DNA of 5,524 nucleotides from Acidimicrobiaceae bacterium (GTDB lineage: Bacteria; Actinomycetota; Acidimicrobiia; Acidimicrobiales; Aldehydirespiratoraceae). The notes under the pieces are model-generated. The model ran no database searches. It saw only the letters and a program-made list of their open reading frames with translations, and was not told the DNA's origin. The stretch covers positions 1 through 5,524 of the forward strand of contig VXNG01000089.1 in assembly GCA_009840695.1 (NCBI GenBank), written 5' to 3'. The translations under genes and the position numbers were made by a program. Shown here one piece after another: positions 1 to 5,524 of this stretch. Position 1 is the first letter of the stretch. Each line of letters begins with the position of its first letter.

Positions 1-1245
1 GCCGCCGCGGTTGATCTGCTCCTTGAGGCGGCCGGTGAGGAACAGGTAGCCGTCACTGTCGATGTAGCCCTCGTCGCCGGTGCGGAACCAGTCGCCGGTG
101 AACGCGGCCGCGTTGGCGTCAGGATTGTTCTCGTAGCCGTCGATCACGGTCGGGCCCTTGATCGACACCTCGCCCCGCTCGCCCGGCGGCAGCGGGCGGC
201 CCCGGTCATCGAGCACCGCCATCTCGATTCCGGTGGGAACCCCGACCGACCGGGGCTTGGCCACGGCGGGGGGCAGAGGATTGGCGCACATCTGGTGGGT
301 GGCCTCGGTCATGCCGTAGGCCTCGATGACAGGAGCGCCGAACAGCTCGCAGAGTTCGGTCAGCACCGGCGTCGGAAGCGACGCTGACGAAGACCTCACG
401 AAGCGCAGACCGGCGGCCCGGGCTGCGTCACGGTGCCGGCCGGCGCGGGAGAGCACCATCTGGTGCATGGTCGGCACCGCGGTGTAGAAAGTGGGCTGCA
501 GCGCTTCGAGCTGGCCGAAGAACCGGAAGGCGTCGAAGCCCTCGGTACAGGCGACCGCACCCCCAGCGGACAACGGCGCCAGCAATCCCGCCAGCAGGCC
601 GTGGATGTGGAACAGCGGCATCACCTGCAACGACCGGTCTCCAGCGGTGAGCGACAGCGACGCGGCGATGCCAGCAGCCGACCGGGCCAGGTTCCGCTGG
701 CGAAGCGGCACGATCTTGGGCCGCGAGGTGGTTCCCGAGGTGTGCAGGACCAGCGCCACATCGTCGGGAGACTGCCCGCCCGTCGCCGCCGGCTCTCTGC
801 CGGGCGACGAAGCGATCAGCTCGATCGAGCCCATGCCGGCGGCAACCGAGCCGGTCAACGCCACTGGCAGCACGCCGGCATCGGAAGCGCGGGCCGCGTC
901 GCGGGCATCCGACCCGGACTCGTCGGGCCGGGTTATGAGCGCCTTGGCACCCAGGTCCTCCAGGTAGAAGCTCAGTTCCGGGGTGCGGTACTTCGGATTG
1001 AGCGGTGCCGCGCAGCCGGCGCAAGCCGAGGCCAGGAAGGCGACGGCCATCTCGGGGCCGTTGGGAACGACGATGGCGATGCGATCGGCCGGGCCGAGGC
1101 CGAGACTCCGGAGCCGGCCTGCGAGCCGGTCCACCTCGGCTCGCAGCTCACCGTGAGTGAGCACCGAGCCGTCGGGTGCGACGATCGCCGGAGCGTGATC
1201 GGCACCGGCGTCAAGAAGGCCTCGCAGCGTTCCGTCGGCCGCCAT
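1..1245 (-). CDS. AMP-forming acyl-CoA ligase, oxalyl-CoA synthetase-like (3' end cut by window edge)
   Basis: This is an ANL-superfamily enzyme that would activate a carboxylic acid with ATP to an acyl-adenylate and then transfer it to CoA. The 415 visible residues cover the large N-terminal domain; the C-terminal lid, with the catalytic lysine normally found there, lies past the left edge. The ATP-binding loop is HTSGTTSRPK (168-177), where the Ser after GTT is typical of the oxalyl-CoA synthetase (plant AAE3, yeast Pcs60) and Fum10p-like group rather than the usual Gly. Other group hallmarks are MPLFHIHGLLAGLL (209-222), YTAVPTMHQ (254-262), RSSSASLPTPVL (284-295) and EAYGMTEATH (308-317). 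The adenine-ribose motif WFRTGD (386-391) and the hinge start GRLKEQINRGG (405-415) are intact. The start is an ATG at 1245-1243 with GGAG eight bases upstream. It overlaps the stop of the reductase gene by one base (TGATG), so the two are translationally coupled. The family call is firm; oxalate as substrate is only suggested by similarity, and another short acid is possible. Confidence 0.9.
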   Translation of the reverse strand, partial: MAADGTLRGLLDAGADHAPAIVAPDGSVLTHGELRAEVDRLAGRLRSLGLGPADRIAIVVPNGPEMAVAFLASACAGCAAPLNPKYRTPELSFYLEDLGAKALITRPDESGSDARDAARASDAGVLPVALTGSVAAGMGSIELIASSPGREPAATGGQSPDDVALVLHTSGTTSRPKIVPLRQRNLARSAAGIAASLSLTAGDRSLQVMPLFHIHGLLAGLLAPLSAGGAVACTEGFDAFRFFGQLEALQPTFYTAVPTMHQMVLSRAGRHRDAARAAGLRFVRSSSASLPTPVLTELCELFGAPVIEAYGMTEATHQMCANPLPPAVAKPRSVGVPTGIEMAVLDDRGRPLPPGERGEVSIKGPTVIDGYENNPDANAAAFTGDWFRTGDEGYIDSDGYLFLTGRLKEQINRGG

Positions 1246-2225
1246 CAGCCGGTCTCCAGGCGGTGGTTGAGCAGGGAGGCCAGCCCGTAGACGGTGCTGA
1301 TGGCCGGGGTCGGCACCCCGGTGAGCTCGCCCAACTCGACGAACACGCCGACCAGCGGGTCGAGTTCGAGCGGGCGCCCGGCCTCAGCGTCCTGGAGCAT
1401 GGAGGTCTTGTGCTCGCCCACGGCCTCGGCTCCGGCGATGCGACGATCCACGCTGATGCGGATGCTCACTCCGAGAGCCTCCGCAATGTTGCCGGCCTCG
1501 GTCATCATCCGAGCCGCGAGGTCCCGGGTAGCCGGCGTGCGGCAGATCTCGACCAGAGTGGCACCAGTCAGAGCGCTGATCGGGTTGAAGGCCAGGTTGC
1601 CCCATGCCTTGACCCACAGGTGCGAGCGGATGTCAGTGAGGACCCGGGACTTGAACCCGGCCGAAATCAGGGCTCCGCCCAGCGCCATGGCCCGCTCCGA
1701 CTTGGTGCCGTCGAGTTCTCCCACCGGGAAGCGGTCGCCCTCGACATGGGTGATCACCCCGGGCGCGGTCTTCTCCGCGGCCGGGTAGGCGATACAGGCC
1801 ACGATGCGTTCCGGCGGCACCGCGGCCGCGATCGTGCCGTCGGGGTCCAGAGACTTGAGCCGGTGCCCGTCGTGGGGCCCACCGTGGCGCTCGAAATACC
1901 ACCACCCGACGCCGTTCTGCACCGGCACGATCATGGTGCCGTCGTCGCAAAGCCGTTCAAGTTCGGGGGCCACGGCCGCTATCTGATGGGCCTTGAGGGC
2001 CAGAATCACCGCGTCGTGCGTGCCCAGGGCTCCGAAGTCATCGGAAGCCGCTATCCCGACCGCCACTGTGGTGGAGCCGTCCATCTCCACCAGCTTGAGC
2101 CCGTGGTGCCGGATGGCGTCCAGGTGCTCGCCCCGAGCGATGACGCTCACGTCATGCCCGGCCACAGCCAGTCGAGTCGCCATCATCCCGCCGATCGCTC
2201 CCGCGCCCACAACACAGATCCGCAC
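1245..2225 (-). CDS. Ketopantoate reductase-family (PanE/ApbA) NAD(P)H-dependent oxidoreductase
   Basis: This 326-residue protein belongs to the 2-dehydropantoate 2-reductase family, cytosolic enzymes that reduce a 2-keto acid such as ketopantoate with NADPH. The N-terminal Rossmann fold begins at residue 2 with the dinucleotide motif GAGAIGG (7-13), followed by K78 and the PVQNGV turn with N104. The C-terminal helical domain keeps the catalytic pattern known from E. coli PanE: K206, N210 and N214 (K-x3-N-x3-N), then S275, D279 and E287 with the same spacing. Length exceeds the roughly 300 residues of E. coli PanE, mainly through a longer central stretch (about 107-160) of the kind seen in PanE-like paralogues. 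The start must be the GTG at 2225-2223, because an in-frame TGA lies eight codons upstream and no other start codon falls between. No good Shine-Dalgarno site is seen; a GGGG 16 bases upstream is too far. It follows a 280-base gap and is coupled to the ligase after it. All catalytic residues are present, so pantoate synthesis is possible, but the neighbours favour a catabolic 2-keto-acid or 2-hydroxy-acid role. Confidence 0.92.
   Translation of the reverse strand: MRICVVGAGAIGGMMATRLAVAGHDVSVIARGEHLDAIRHHGLKLVEMDGSTTVAVGIAASDDFGALGTHDAVILALKAHQIAAVAPELERLCDDGTMIVPVQNGVGWWYFERHGGPHDGHRLKSLDPDGTIAAAVPPERIVACIAYPAAEKTAPGVITHVEGDRFPVGELDGTKSERAMALGGALISAGFKSRVLTDIRSHLWVKAWGNLAFNPISALTGATLVEICRTPATRDLAARMMTEAGNIAEALGVSIRISVDRRIAGAEAVGEHKTSMLQDAEAGRPLELDPLVGVFVELGELTGVPTPAISTVYGLASLLNHRLETG
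1254..1257 (-). promoter_or_regulatory. Ribosome binding site of the acyl-CoA ligase
   Basis: GGAG on the minus strand, eight bases before the ATG at 1245-1243. It lies inside the last codons of the upstream reductase gene and supports this ATG, which shares its A with the reductase TGA-stop junction (TGATG), as the true start. Confidence 0.65.
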
Positions 2226-2255
2226 GGCGACAGTGTGCCAGCCCCGTCACGCCAA

Positions 2256-2267
2256 GCGGTATACCGC
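2256..2267. promoter_or_regulatory. Perfect 12-bp palindrome, candidate operator or -10 region
   Basis: GCGGTATACCGC is its own reverse complement and lies 30 bases before the GTG start of the reductase gene. Its TATA centre is one of few A/T stretches in the gap; read on the minus strand, TATACC matches four of six bases of a -10 consensus, but no -35 match is visible at the usual distance. It could be a dimeric repressor site, part of a promoter, or chance. Confidence 0.3.
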
Positions 2268-2418
2268 CCTCCGGCCGGACGCGCCGGCGCCGAGACCCTG
2301 GGGGAGGCCTCGGCACCGTTGGGGGCTGGAGGACTCAAGGATCGCACGCTCAGGTAAGAGATCCGCGAGAAGCGTCCACCGAACAGCGACCGGCTAGGCC
2401 GGGGGGTGGCGGCGAGTC

Positions 2419-2458
2419 AGATGACCGACGAGTAGGGCGAAGCCCGTGTCGGTCATCT
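2419..2458 (-). terminator. Candidate hairpin terminator after the amidohydrolase operon
   Basis: The arms AGATGACCGAC (2419-2429) and GTCGGTCATCT (2448-2458) are exact reverse complements, giving an 11-bp stem. Inside the 18-base loop, GGGC and GCCC can form a second stem closed by three bases, and 4 bp of outer pairing (2413-2416 with 2462-2465) may extend it. It begins 47 bases after the TAA of the amidohydrolase. No run of U follows, which weakens the case for intrinsic termination, although high-G+C bacteria often use hairpins without a U tract; it could also protect the transcript's 3' end. Confidence 0.5.
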
Positions 2459-2505
2459 CGGCTCGGCGACAGGACCCGCCGGCCGGGAGGGTCGATCGGC
2501 GCTGC

Positions 2506-3900
2506 TTAGATGACTGGCCAGCGGGGTTGCGCGAACTGGGATAGGCCGGTGCGGTCGGCGGCGGCCTTGGCGGCCTCGCGGCCCCGGGCCATGATGGCTC
2601 GGGCGTCGAGGTTCACGAACTCGCCGGACTCGACGATCACCTTGCCGTCGATCACCACGGTGTCGACCGAGTCGCCGCTCGCGCCGTGGCAGAGGTTCGA
2701 CAGCGGGTTGTGGAGCGGCACCCACTCGGGCCGGTCCAGGTCGAACAGCAGGAAGTCGGCCCGCTTGCCCGCCTCCAGCGAACCGACCTCGTCGTCCCAC
2801 AGCACCGAGCGGGCCCCGTCGATGGTGAGATGCTCCAGGATCGTCTCGGCCGGCATGATCGAGGCGTCCTCGAAGATGTCGCGGTAGACACGGAAGTACT
2901 GGGCGATGCGCAGGATGTCGGTGGTGTGCGAGCAGGCCCCGATGTCGGTGCCCACCCCCACGGTCACGCCCCGCTCCAGCAGCTTGAGGTGGGTGGCCCG
3001 CTGCAGGCCGCCCCAGCCGAACACCGCGCTGGCCGTGGGGCACATCGACACCTTCACGTGGCGCTCGGCCAGCAGGTCGCACTCTTCGTCGGTGAGGAAG
3101 TGGCAGTGCACCAGCTGCACGTTGGGGCCGAGCACCCCGTTGCGCTCGTAGCGGGCGATGGGACGCTCGCCGTCGAAGACCCGCTGGTGGTGCTCCACGG
3201 AGTCGCGGTTGGAGATCATGTGGGACACGATGCCGGTGCCGTGCTCGGCGGCCAGTTCAGCGATCGACCGGCACAGGCGGTCCGACACCATCCGCTCGGT
3301 GCGCAGCGAGAACCAGGGCCGCACCCGGCCGGAGGCTGCTCCCTGATGCGACTCCACGAAGGCCAGCCCGTCGGCGATGGCGTCGTCGGTGGTGGAGTCG
3401 AAGGTGCCCGGCATGGCCCGGCCCCCGGCCATGTCGGTGAGGGAACGGGCCAGCACCGCCCGGCAACCGATCTCGTCGGCGGCCCGGGCCGAGTTCTCCG
3501 GATTCTGCGAGCCCGGGTCGCACACCGTAGTGGTGCCGTGGCGGACGGACTCCAGCAGGGCGCACATAGCGGCCAGGTAGGCCTCCTCGTCGGTGACCCC
3601 GGCCTCCATCGGGTAGCAGCGGTCGTGGAGGAAGACCTTGAGGGGCACGTCGTCGCCGAGACCCCGCACAAAGAAGGGAGCCAGATGCTGGTGGTTGTCG
3701 ACGAAGCCGGGGGTGATCAGCCGGCCGCGGGCGTCGATGGTGCGGACCGCCTCCCGGTAGCCGGCCGCCTCCACATCGGCGGTGGGGCCCACCGCCTTGA
3801 TCTCGCCGCCGTCCACGGCCAGCGCCCCGTCGCGCACCATGCGGCGCTCGGGGTCGACGGTGATGAGCCAGTCGGCGTTGCGAACCAGCAGGTCGATCAT
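2506..3900 (-). CDS. Metal-dependent amidohydrolase of the triazine hydrolase/MtaD/SsnA type
   Basis: This 464-residue protein has the full layout of the one-metal cyclic amidohydrolases, which remove an amino, halide or similar group from rings such as adenosine derivatives, guanine and s-triazines, or open amide bonds. An N-terminal beta-sandwich strand set (2-60) leads into the TIM barrel at PGFVDNHQH (64-72), with metal ligands H70 and H72. HGTTTV (121-126), H227 in SHMISN, H265 in LVHCH and D319 in GVGTDIG complete the expected metal and catalytic set. The C-terminus returns to the sandwich, with GSLEAGKRADFLLFDL (373-388) typical of the family. Two positions differ from well-known members: the glutamate that normally follows the third ligand histidine (HxAE) is missing, and the usual HCP triplet is MCP (286-288). 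The ATG at 3900 has a perfect AGGAGG eight bases upstream and starts four bases after the epimerase stop. It is the last gene before the candidate terminator. The substrate cannot be named. Confidence 0.92.
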   Translation of the reverse strand: MIDLLVRNADWLITVDPERRMVRDGALAVDGGEIKAVGPTADVEAAGYREAVRTIDARGRLITPGFVDNHQHLAPFFVRGLGDDVPLKVFLHDRCYPMEAGVTDEEAYLAAMCALLESVRHGTTTVCDPGSQNPENSARAADEIGCRAVLARSLTDMAGGRAMPGTFDSTTDDAIADGLAFVESHQGAASGRVRPWFSLRTERMVSDRLCRSIAELAAEHGTGIVSHMISNRDSVEHHQRVFDGERPIARYERNGVLGPNVQLVHCHFLTDEECDLLAERHVKVSMCPTASAVFGWGGLQRATHLKLLERGVTVGVGTDIGACSHTTDILRIAQYFRVYRDIFEDASIMPAETILEHLTIDGARSVLWDDEVGSLEAGKRADFLLFDLDRPEWVPLHNPLSNLCHGASGDSVDTVVIDGKVIVESGEFVNLDARAIMARGREAAKAAADRTGLSQFAQPRWPVI

Positions 3901-3904
3901 CCGT

Positions 3905-4858
3905 TCAGCCTCCTGAGTTTCGGCTTCGGAGCTCGTAGGCGTAGTGGCTCAGGCCGGCCTCCATATCGAAGGTGGGCGTCCAGCCCAGCACGGCCTCGGC
4001 CCGGGACAGATCGAGCGGGTCGCCCGCCGACACTGCAGGAGGAGCGCCGGGGATCACCTGCACCTTGAGGTCGCCGCAAATCCTTCGAGCCGCGGCCACC
4101 AGATCGTCGAACGACGTGATGGTGCCGGTGCCGATGTTGAGGACGGCCGGTTCGGGCAGGTCCACCGTGGCGGCCAGATCGACGGCCCGGCCCACGTCGA
4201 GGTCGTAGACGTACTCGAAGTCCATGGTGTGCTCCTGCTTGACGAAGGCGGTCTGCCCCGCCAGGCCGGCCTCGAGCAGGGCCTGGATCTTGGACCCGAA
4301 GGATCCCCCCTCGAAGTGCCCGTAGCCGTAGGCGTTGGCCGGCCGCAGGATGGCCAGCTCGAAGCCGAACTCCTTCTGGTAGCTCTCGGCGGCCAGCTCC
4401 TTGATGACCTTCGAGTTGCCGTAGGCCCGTCCCGGCCCGCGGGGTGCGTCCTCGGTGATGGGCGCCCCCCGGGCCCGGCGCCGGTCGTACACCGCGAAGC
4501 TGCTGACGTGCACCAGCCGGCGCGCCCGAGCGAGCCGCACCGCCTCCAGGACGTTGATCGTGCCGGTGACGTTGACCTCGAGCCCGGTGTAGAGCGGACG
4601 CGACACGCTGTCGCCGATCAGCCCGGCGGTGTGCACGACCGTCTCCACCTTGTGCTCCCGCATGGCCGTAGTCACCGCCGACAGGTCGCGGATATCGGCC
4701 CTCACAGTGGGGATGTCGGCCGCGATCGGCCCAAGACGCGCTCGCAGGTACTCATCTCGGGACTGCAGGTCCAGGAAGACGACCGGCTCTCCCCTCTGCA
4801 GGGCGCAGCGGGCGAAGGACGTGCCCACCAGCCCGATTCCGGTCACCAGTGTGGTCAT
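3905..4858 (-). CDS. NAD-dependent epimerase/dehydratase (extended short-chain dehydrogenase)
   Basis: This 317-residue protein is an extended SDR, the group of UDP-sugar epimerases, dehydratases and related NAD-dependent oxidoreductases. The Rossmann fold starts at residue 2, and D30 at the end of the second strand points to NAD rather than NADP. The glycine motif is TGIGLVG (6-12), a G-x-G-x-x-G spacing one residue shorter than the usual G-x-x-G-x-x-G. D55 with I56 precedes the VVHTAG strand end (74-79). The catalytic set is S119/S120 in HVSSFAVY, and Y146 and K150 in AYGNSK. RPANAYG (172-178) and the late GWTP (292-295) are standard family features. The ATG at 4858-4856 overlaps the stop of the RidA gene (ATGA), with GAGG seven bases upstream. 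The general fold and chemistry are clear, but a nucleotide-sugar role has no support from the neighbours, so oxidation or epimerisation of a small metabolite in the same pathway is as likely. Confidence 0.9.
   Translation of the reverse strand: MTTLVTGIGLVGTSFARCALQRGEPVVFLDLQSRDEYLRARLGPIAADIPTVRADIRDLSAVTTAMREHKVETVVHTAGLIGDSVSRPLYTGLEVNVTGTINVLEAVRLARARRLVHVSSFAVYDRRRARGAPITEDAPRGPGRAYGNSKVIKELAAESYQKEFGFELAILRPANAYGYGHFEGGSFGSKIQALLEAGLAGQTAFVKQEHTMDFEYVYDLDVGRAVDLAATVDLPEPAVLNIGTGTITSFDDLVAAARRICGDLKVQVIPGAPPAVSAGDPLDLSRAEAVLGWTPTFDMEAGLSHYAYELRSRNSGG
3909..3914 (-). promoter_or_regulatory. Consensus ribosome binding site of the amidohydrolase
   Basis: AGGAGG on the minus strand, eight bases before the ATG at 3900-3898, is the best Shine-Dalgarno match in the window. 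It sits within the last codons of the epimerase gene (its terminal Gly-Gly), which fixes the start and indicates strong translation of the amidohydrolase within the operon. Confidence 0.75.
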
Positions 4859-5334
4859 ACCTCCACCTCGAACTCTCCGCTGATCTCGACCGGCTGCTGG
4901 CGGGGCAGGCTGGCCATGCCCACCGCCGCGCGGGCGTGACGGCCCCGCTCGGGGCCGAACAGCTCGAAGAACAGATCCGAGGCGCCGTCCACGACCTTGG
5001 GCATCAACTCGAAGTCCGGGGTGCAGTTCACCATGCCCAGCAACCTCACCACCCTGCTGATGCGGTCGAGGTCACCGAGCTCGGCCCGCAGGGTGGCCAG
5101 GATGGACAGCCCGCAGGCCTTGGCCACCTCGTAGCCCTGCTCGACGGACAGCTCGGCGCCGAGCTTGCCCCGGCGCACGATGTCCATGCCGCGATGGTGG
5201 GGGCCGTGGCCCGACACGAACATCACGTTGCCGACCAGCACACATCCCTGGCGGTTCTCGCTGGGGAACTGCCGCGGCTCGGGCAGGGTCAAACCCATGG
5301 CCGCGAGCCGAGCCTCGATCGCGCCAGCCGCCAT
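4855..5334 (-). CDS. RidA/YjgF/UK114-family protein, longer subfamily
   Basis: This 159-residue protein belongs to the RidA family, small trimeric enzymes that hydrolyse reactive enamines and imines; relatives include 2-aminomuconate deaminase and others in catabolic operons. It is longer than classic RidA (about 130 residues), with an N-terminal addition (about 1-25) typical of the subfamily that includes the IEARLAAMGLTLPEP start. The core runs from VLVGNVMFVSGHGP (32-45) through the conserved helix (64-85) and RISRVVRLLGMVN (91-103) to HARAAVGMASLP (133-144), where R135 corresponds to the arginine that binds the substrate carboxylate in RidA. The final strand EISGEFEVEV (150-159) matches the family end. 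The ATG at 5334-5332 shares one base with the stop of the gene before it (TGATG) and has GAGGAG eight bases upstream. A later ATG at codon 13 is less likely because it lacks such a site. The family is sure; the substrate, perhaps an imine made by a neighbouring enzyme, is inferred. Confidence 0.92.
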   Translation of the reverse strand: MAAGAIEARLAAMGLTLPEPRQFPSENRQGCVLVGNVMFVSGHGPHHRGMDIVRRGKLGAELSVEQGYEVAKACGLSILATLRAELGDLDRISRVVRLLGMVNCTPDFELMPKVVDGASDLFFELFGPERGRHARAAVGMASLPRQQPVEISGEFEVEV

Positions 5335-5524
5335 CAGCGGATCTCCTCGGCTTCGCGGACGCTGGAGATCAGCGAGGCCCGCAACAGGAACTCCCGGGCC
5401 AGGGAGGGATCGTCGGCGGCCCTCCGCAGCTCGTCGCGGTTGCGCCGCCGCACCTCGGGGTCGGCCTCCGCCATCAGCTTCTTGTTGCGGATGGTGATGG
5501 CCTGCACATGGGCCACGGCCACAT
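5334..5524 (-). CDS. C-terminal fragment of an unidentified protein (5' end beyond the window)
   Basis: An open frame enters from the right edge and ends at TGA 5336-5334, giving about 62 residues that read VAVAHVQAITIRNKKLMAEA and then an Arg/Asp/Glu-rich helical tail ending in EEIR. The real start is probably outside: the only starts visible are GTG and ATG codons at or within the edge, and no Shine-Dalgarno site can be assessed. Its stop overlaps the RidA start by one base, and it carries that gene's ribosome binding site, so it is a true member of the operon. I do not recognise it with confidence. The helical tail with a DP-x-x-R-x-R repeat-like spacing and a REFLLRASLI stretch recalls the C-termini of some FAD-dependent aromatic monooxygenases (PHBH-like), but no cofactor motif is visible, so this is a weak guess. 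Confidence 0.75.
   Translation of the reverse strand, partial: VAVAHVQAITIRNKKLMAEADPEVRRRNRDELRRAADDPSLAREFLLRASLISSVREAEEIR
5343..5348 (-). promoter_or_regulatory. Ribosome binding site of the RidA-family gene
   Basis: GAGGAG on the minus strand, eight bases before the ATG at 5334-5332. It lies in the last codons of the upstream gene (encoding Glu-Glu) and decides for this ATG over the in-frame ATG twelve codons later. Confidence 0.7.

Larger units (their letters stand above)
2226..2505. other. Intergenic region between the amidohydrolase and reductase genes
   Basis: This 280-base stretch is the only sizeable gap in the window. It holds a strong hairpin near its left-transcribing entry (2419-2458), a weaker hairpin with 6-bp arms (2289-2294 and 2309-2314), and a perfect 12-bp palindrome (2256-2267) close to the reductase start. 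I see no convincing paired -35/-10 promoter and no credible gene; a 20-codon ATG frame at 2456-2394 lies across the hairpin and looks accidental. The most likely reading is the end of one transcription unit and the start of another in the same direction. Confidence 0.7.

Noticed and set aside
433..1290. Plus-strand open frame of 285 codons opposite the acyl-CoA ligase
   Set aside because: The minus-strand frame carries all the ligase core motifs in order; this one is Arg/Gln/Gly-rich without any domain.
2289..2314. GCCGAG/CTCGGC inverted repeat in the gap
   Set aside because: Six-base G+C-rich arms with a 14-base loop are common by chance in such DNA. It is noted in the intergenic entry but not called as a terminator or riboswitch.
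1176..2357. Long plus-strand open frame of 393 codons opposite the reductase and ligase genes
   Set aside because: It is antisense to genes with clear conserved motifs. Its composition is dominated by Arg, Gly, His, Pro and Ala, as expected from the complement of high-G+C codons, and it shows no recognisable domain.
2394..2456. Small minus-strand ATG frame of 20 codons in the intergenic gap
   Set aside because: It spans the hairpin, has no real Shine-Dalgarno site, and its length is expected by chance in this composition.
2686..4068. Plus-strand open frame of 460 codons opposite the amidohydrolase
   Set aside because: It nearly mirrors the amidohydrolase gene. Stop codons are rare in antisense frames of G+C-rich genes, and the His/Gly/Val-rich product matches no family.
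3944..4939. Plus-strand open frame of 331 codons opposite the epimerase
   Set aside because: It is a shadow of the epimerase gene, with low-complexity composition and no motif.

Overview
The window is high-G+C bacterial DNA in which every credible gene lies on the minus strand, so transcription runs from right to left. The codons are strongly biased to G/C in third position, genes overlap by 1 or 4 bases, and Shine-Dalgarno sites are clear. This fits a high-G+C lineage such as an actinomycete (an acidimicrobial type is plausible) or a high-G+C proteobacterium, but the sequence alone does not decide. There are no RNA genes, insertion sequences, CRISPR arrays or phage-like genes. This is metabolic, not mobile, DNA.

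Layout in the direction of transcription (right to left). (a) 5524-5334: the last 62 or so codons of a gene that starts beyond the right edge; its product is not firmly identified, and a flavin-monooxygenase-type C-terminus is only a guess. (b) 5334-4855: a 159-residue RidA/YjgF-family protein. (c) 4858-3905: a 317-residue extended short-chain dehydrogenase of the NAD-dependent epimerase/dehydratase type. (d) 3900-2506: a 464-residue metal-dependent amidohydrolase of the triazine-hydrolase/MtaD/SsnA class. These four are joined by TGATG, ATGA and 4-base junctions and are almost certainly one operon. (e) 2505-2226: a 280-base gap with an 11-bp hairpin about 47 bases after the amidohydrolase stop (a candidate terminator) and a perfect 12-bp palindrome close to the next gene. 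(f) 2225-1245: a 326-residue ketopantoate-reductase-family enzyme starting with GTG. (g) 1245-1: an acyl-CoA ligase closely resembling oxalyl-CoA synthetases, coupled to (f) by TGATG and cut by the left edge after 415 residues.

Taken together, a RidA-type imine/enamine hydrolase, a ring or amide hydrolase, two NAD(P)-dependent oxidoreductases and an acid-CoA ligase look like a catabolic module for a nitrogen-containing small molecule, ending in a carboxylic acid that is activated to a CoA ester. The families are well supported; the pathway and substrates are inference. No regulator or transporter is inside the window. I found nothing that amounts to a clearly new class of system. The most unusual points are the altered active-site motifs of the amidohydrolase, the shortened glycine motif of the epimerase, and the particular combination of genes.
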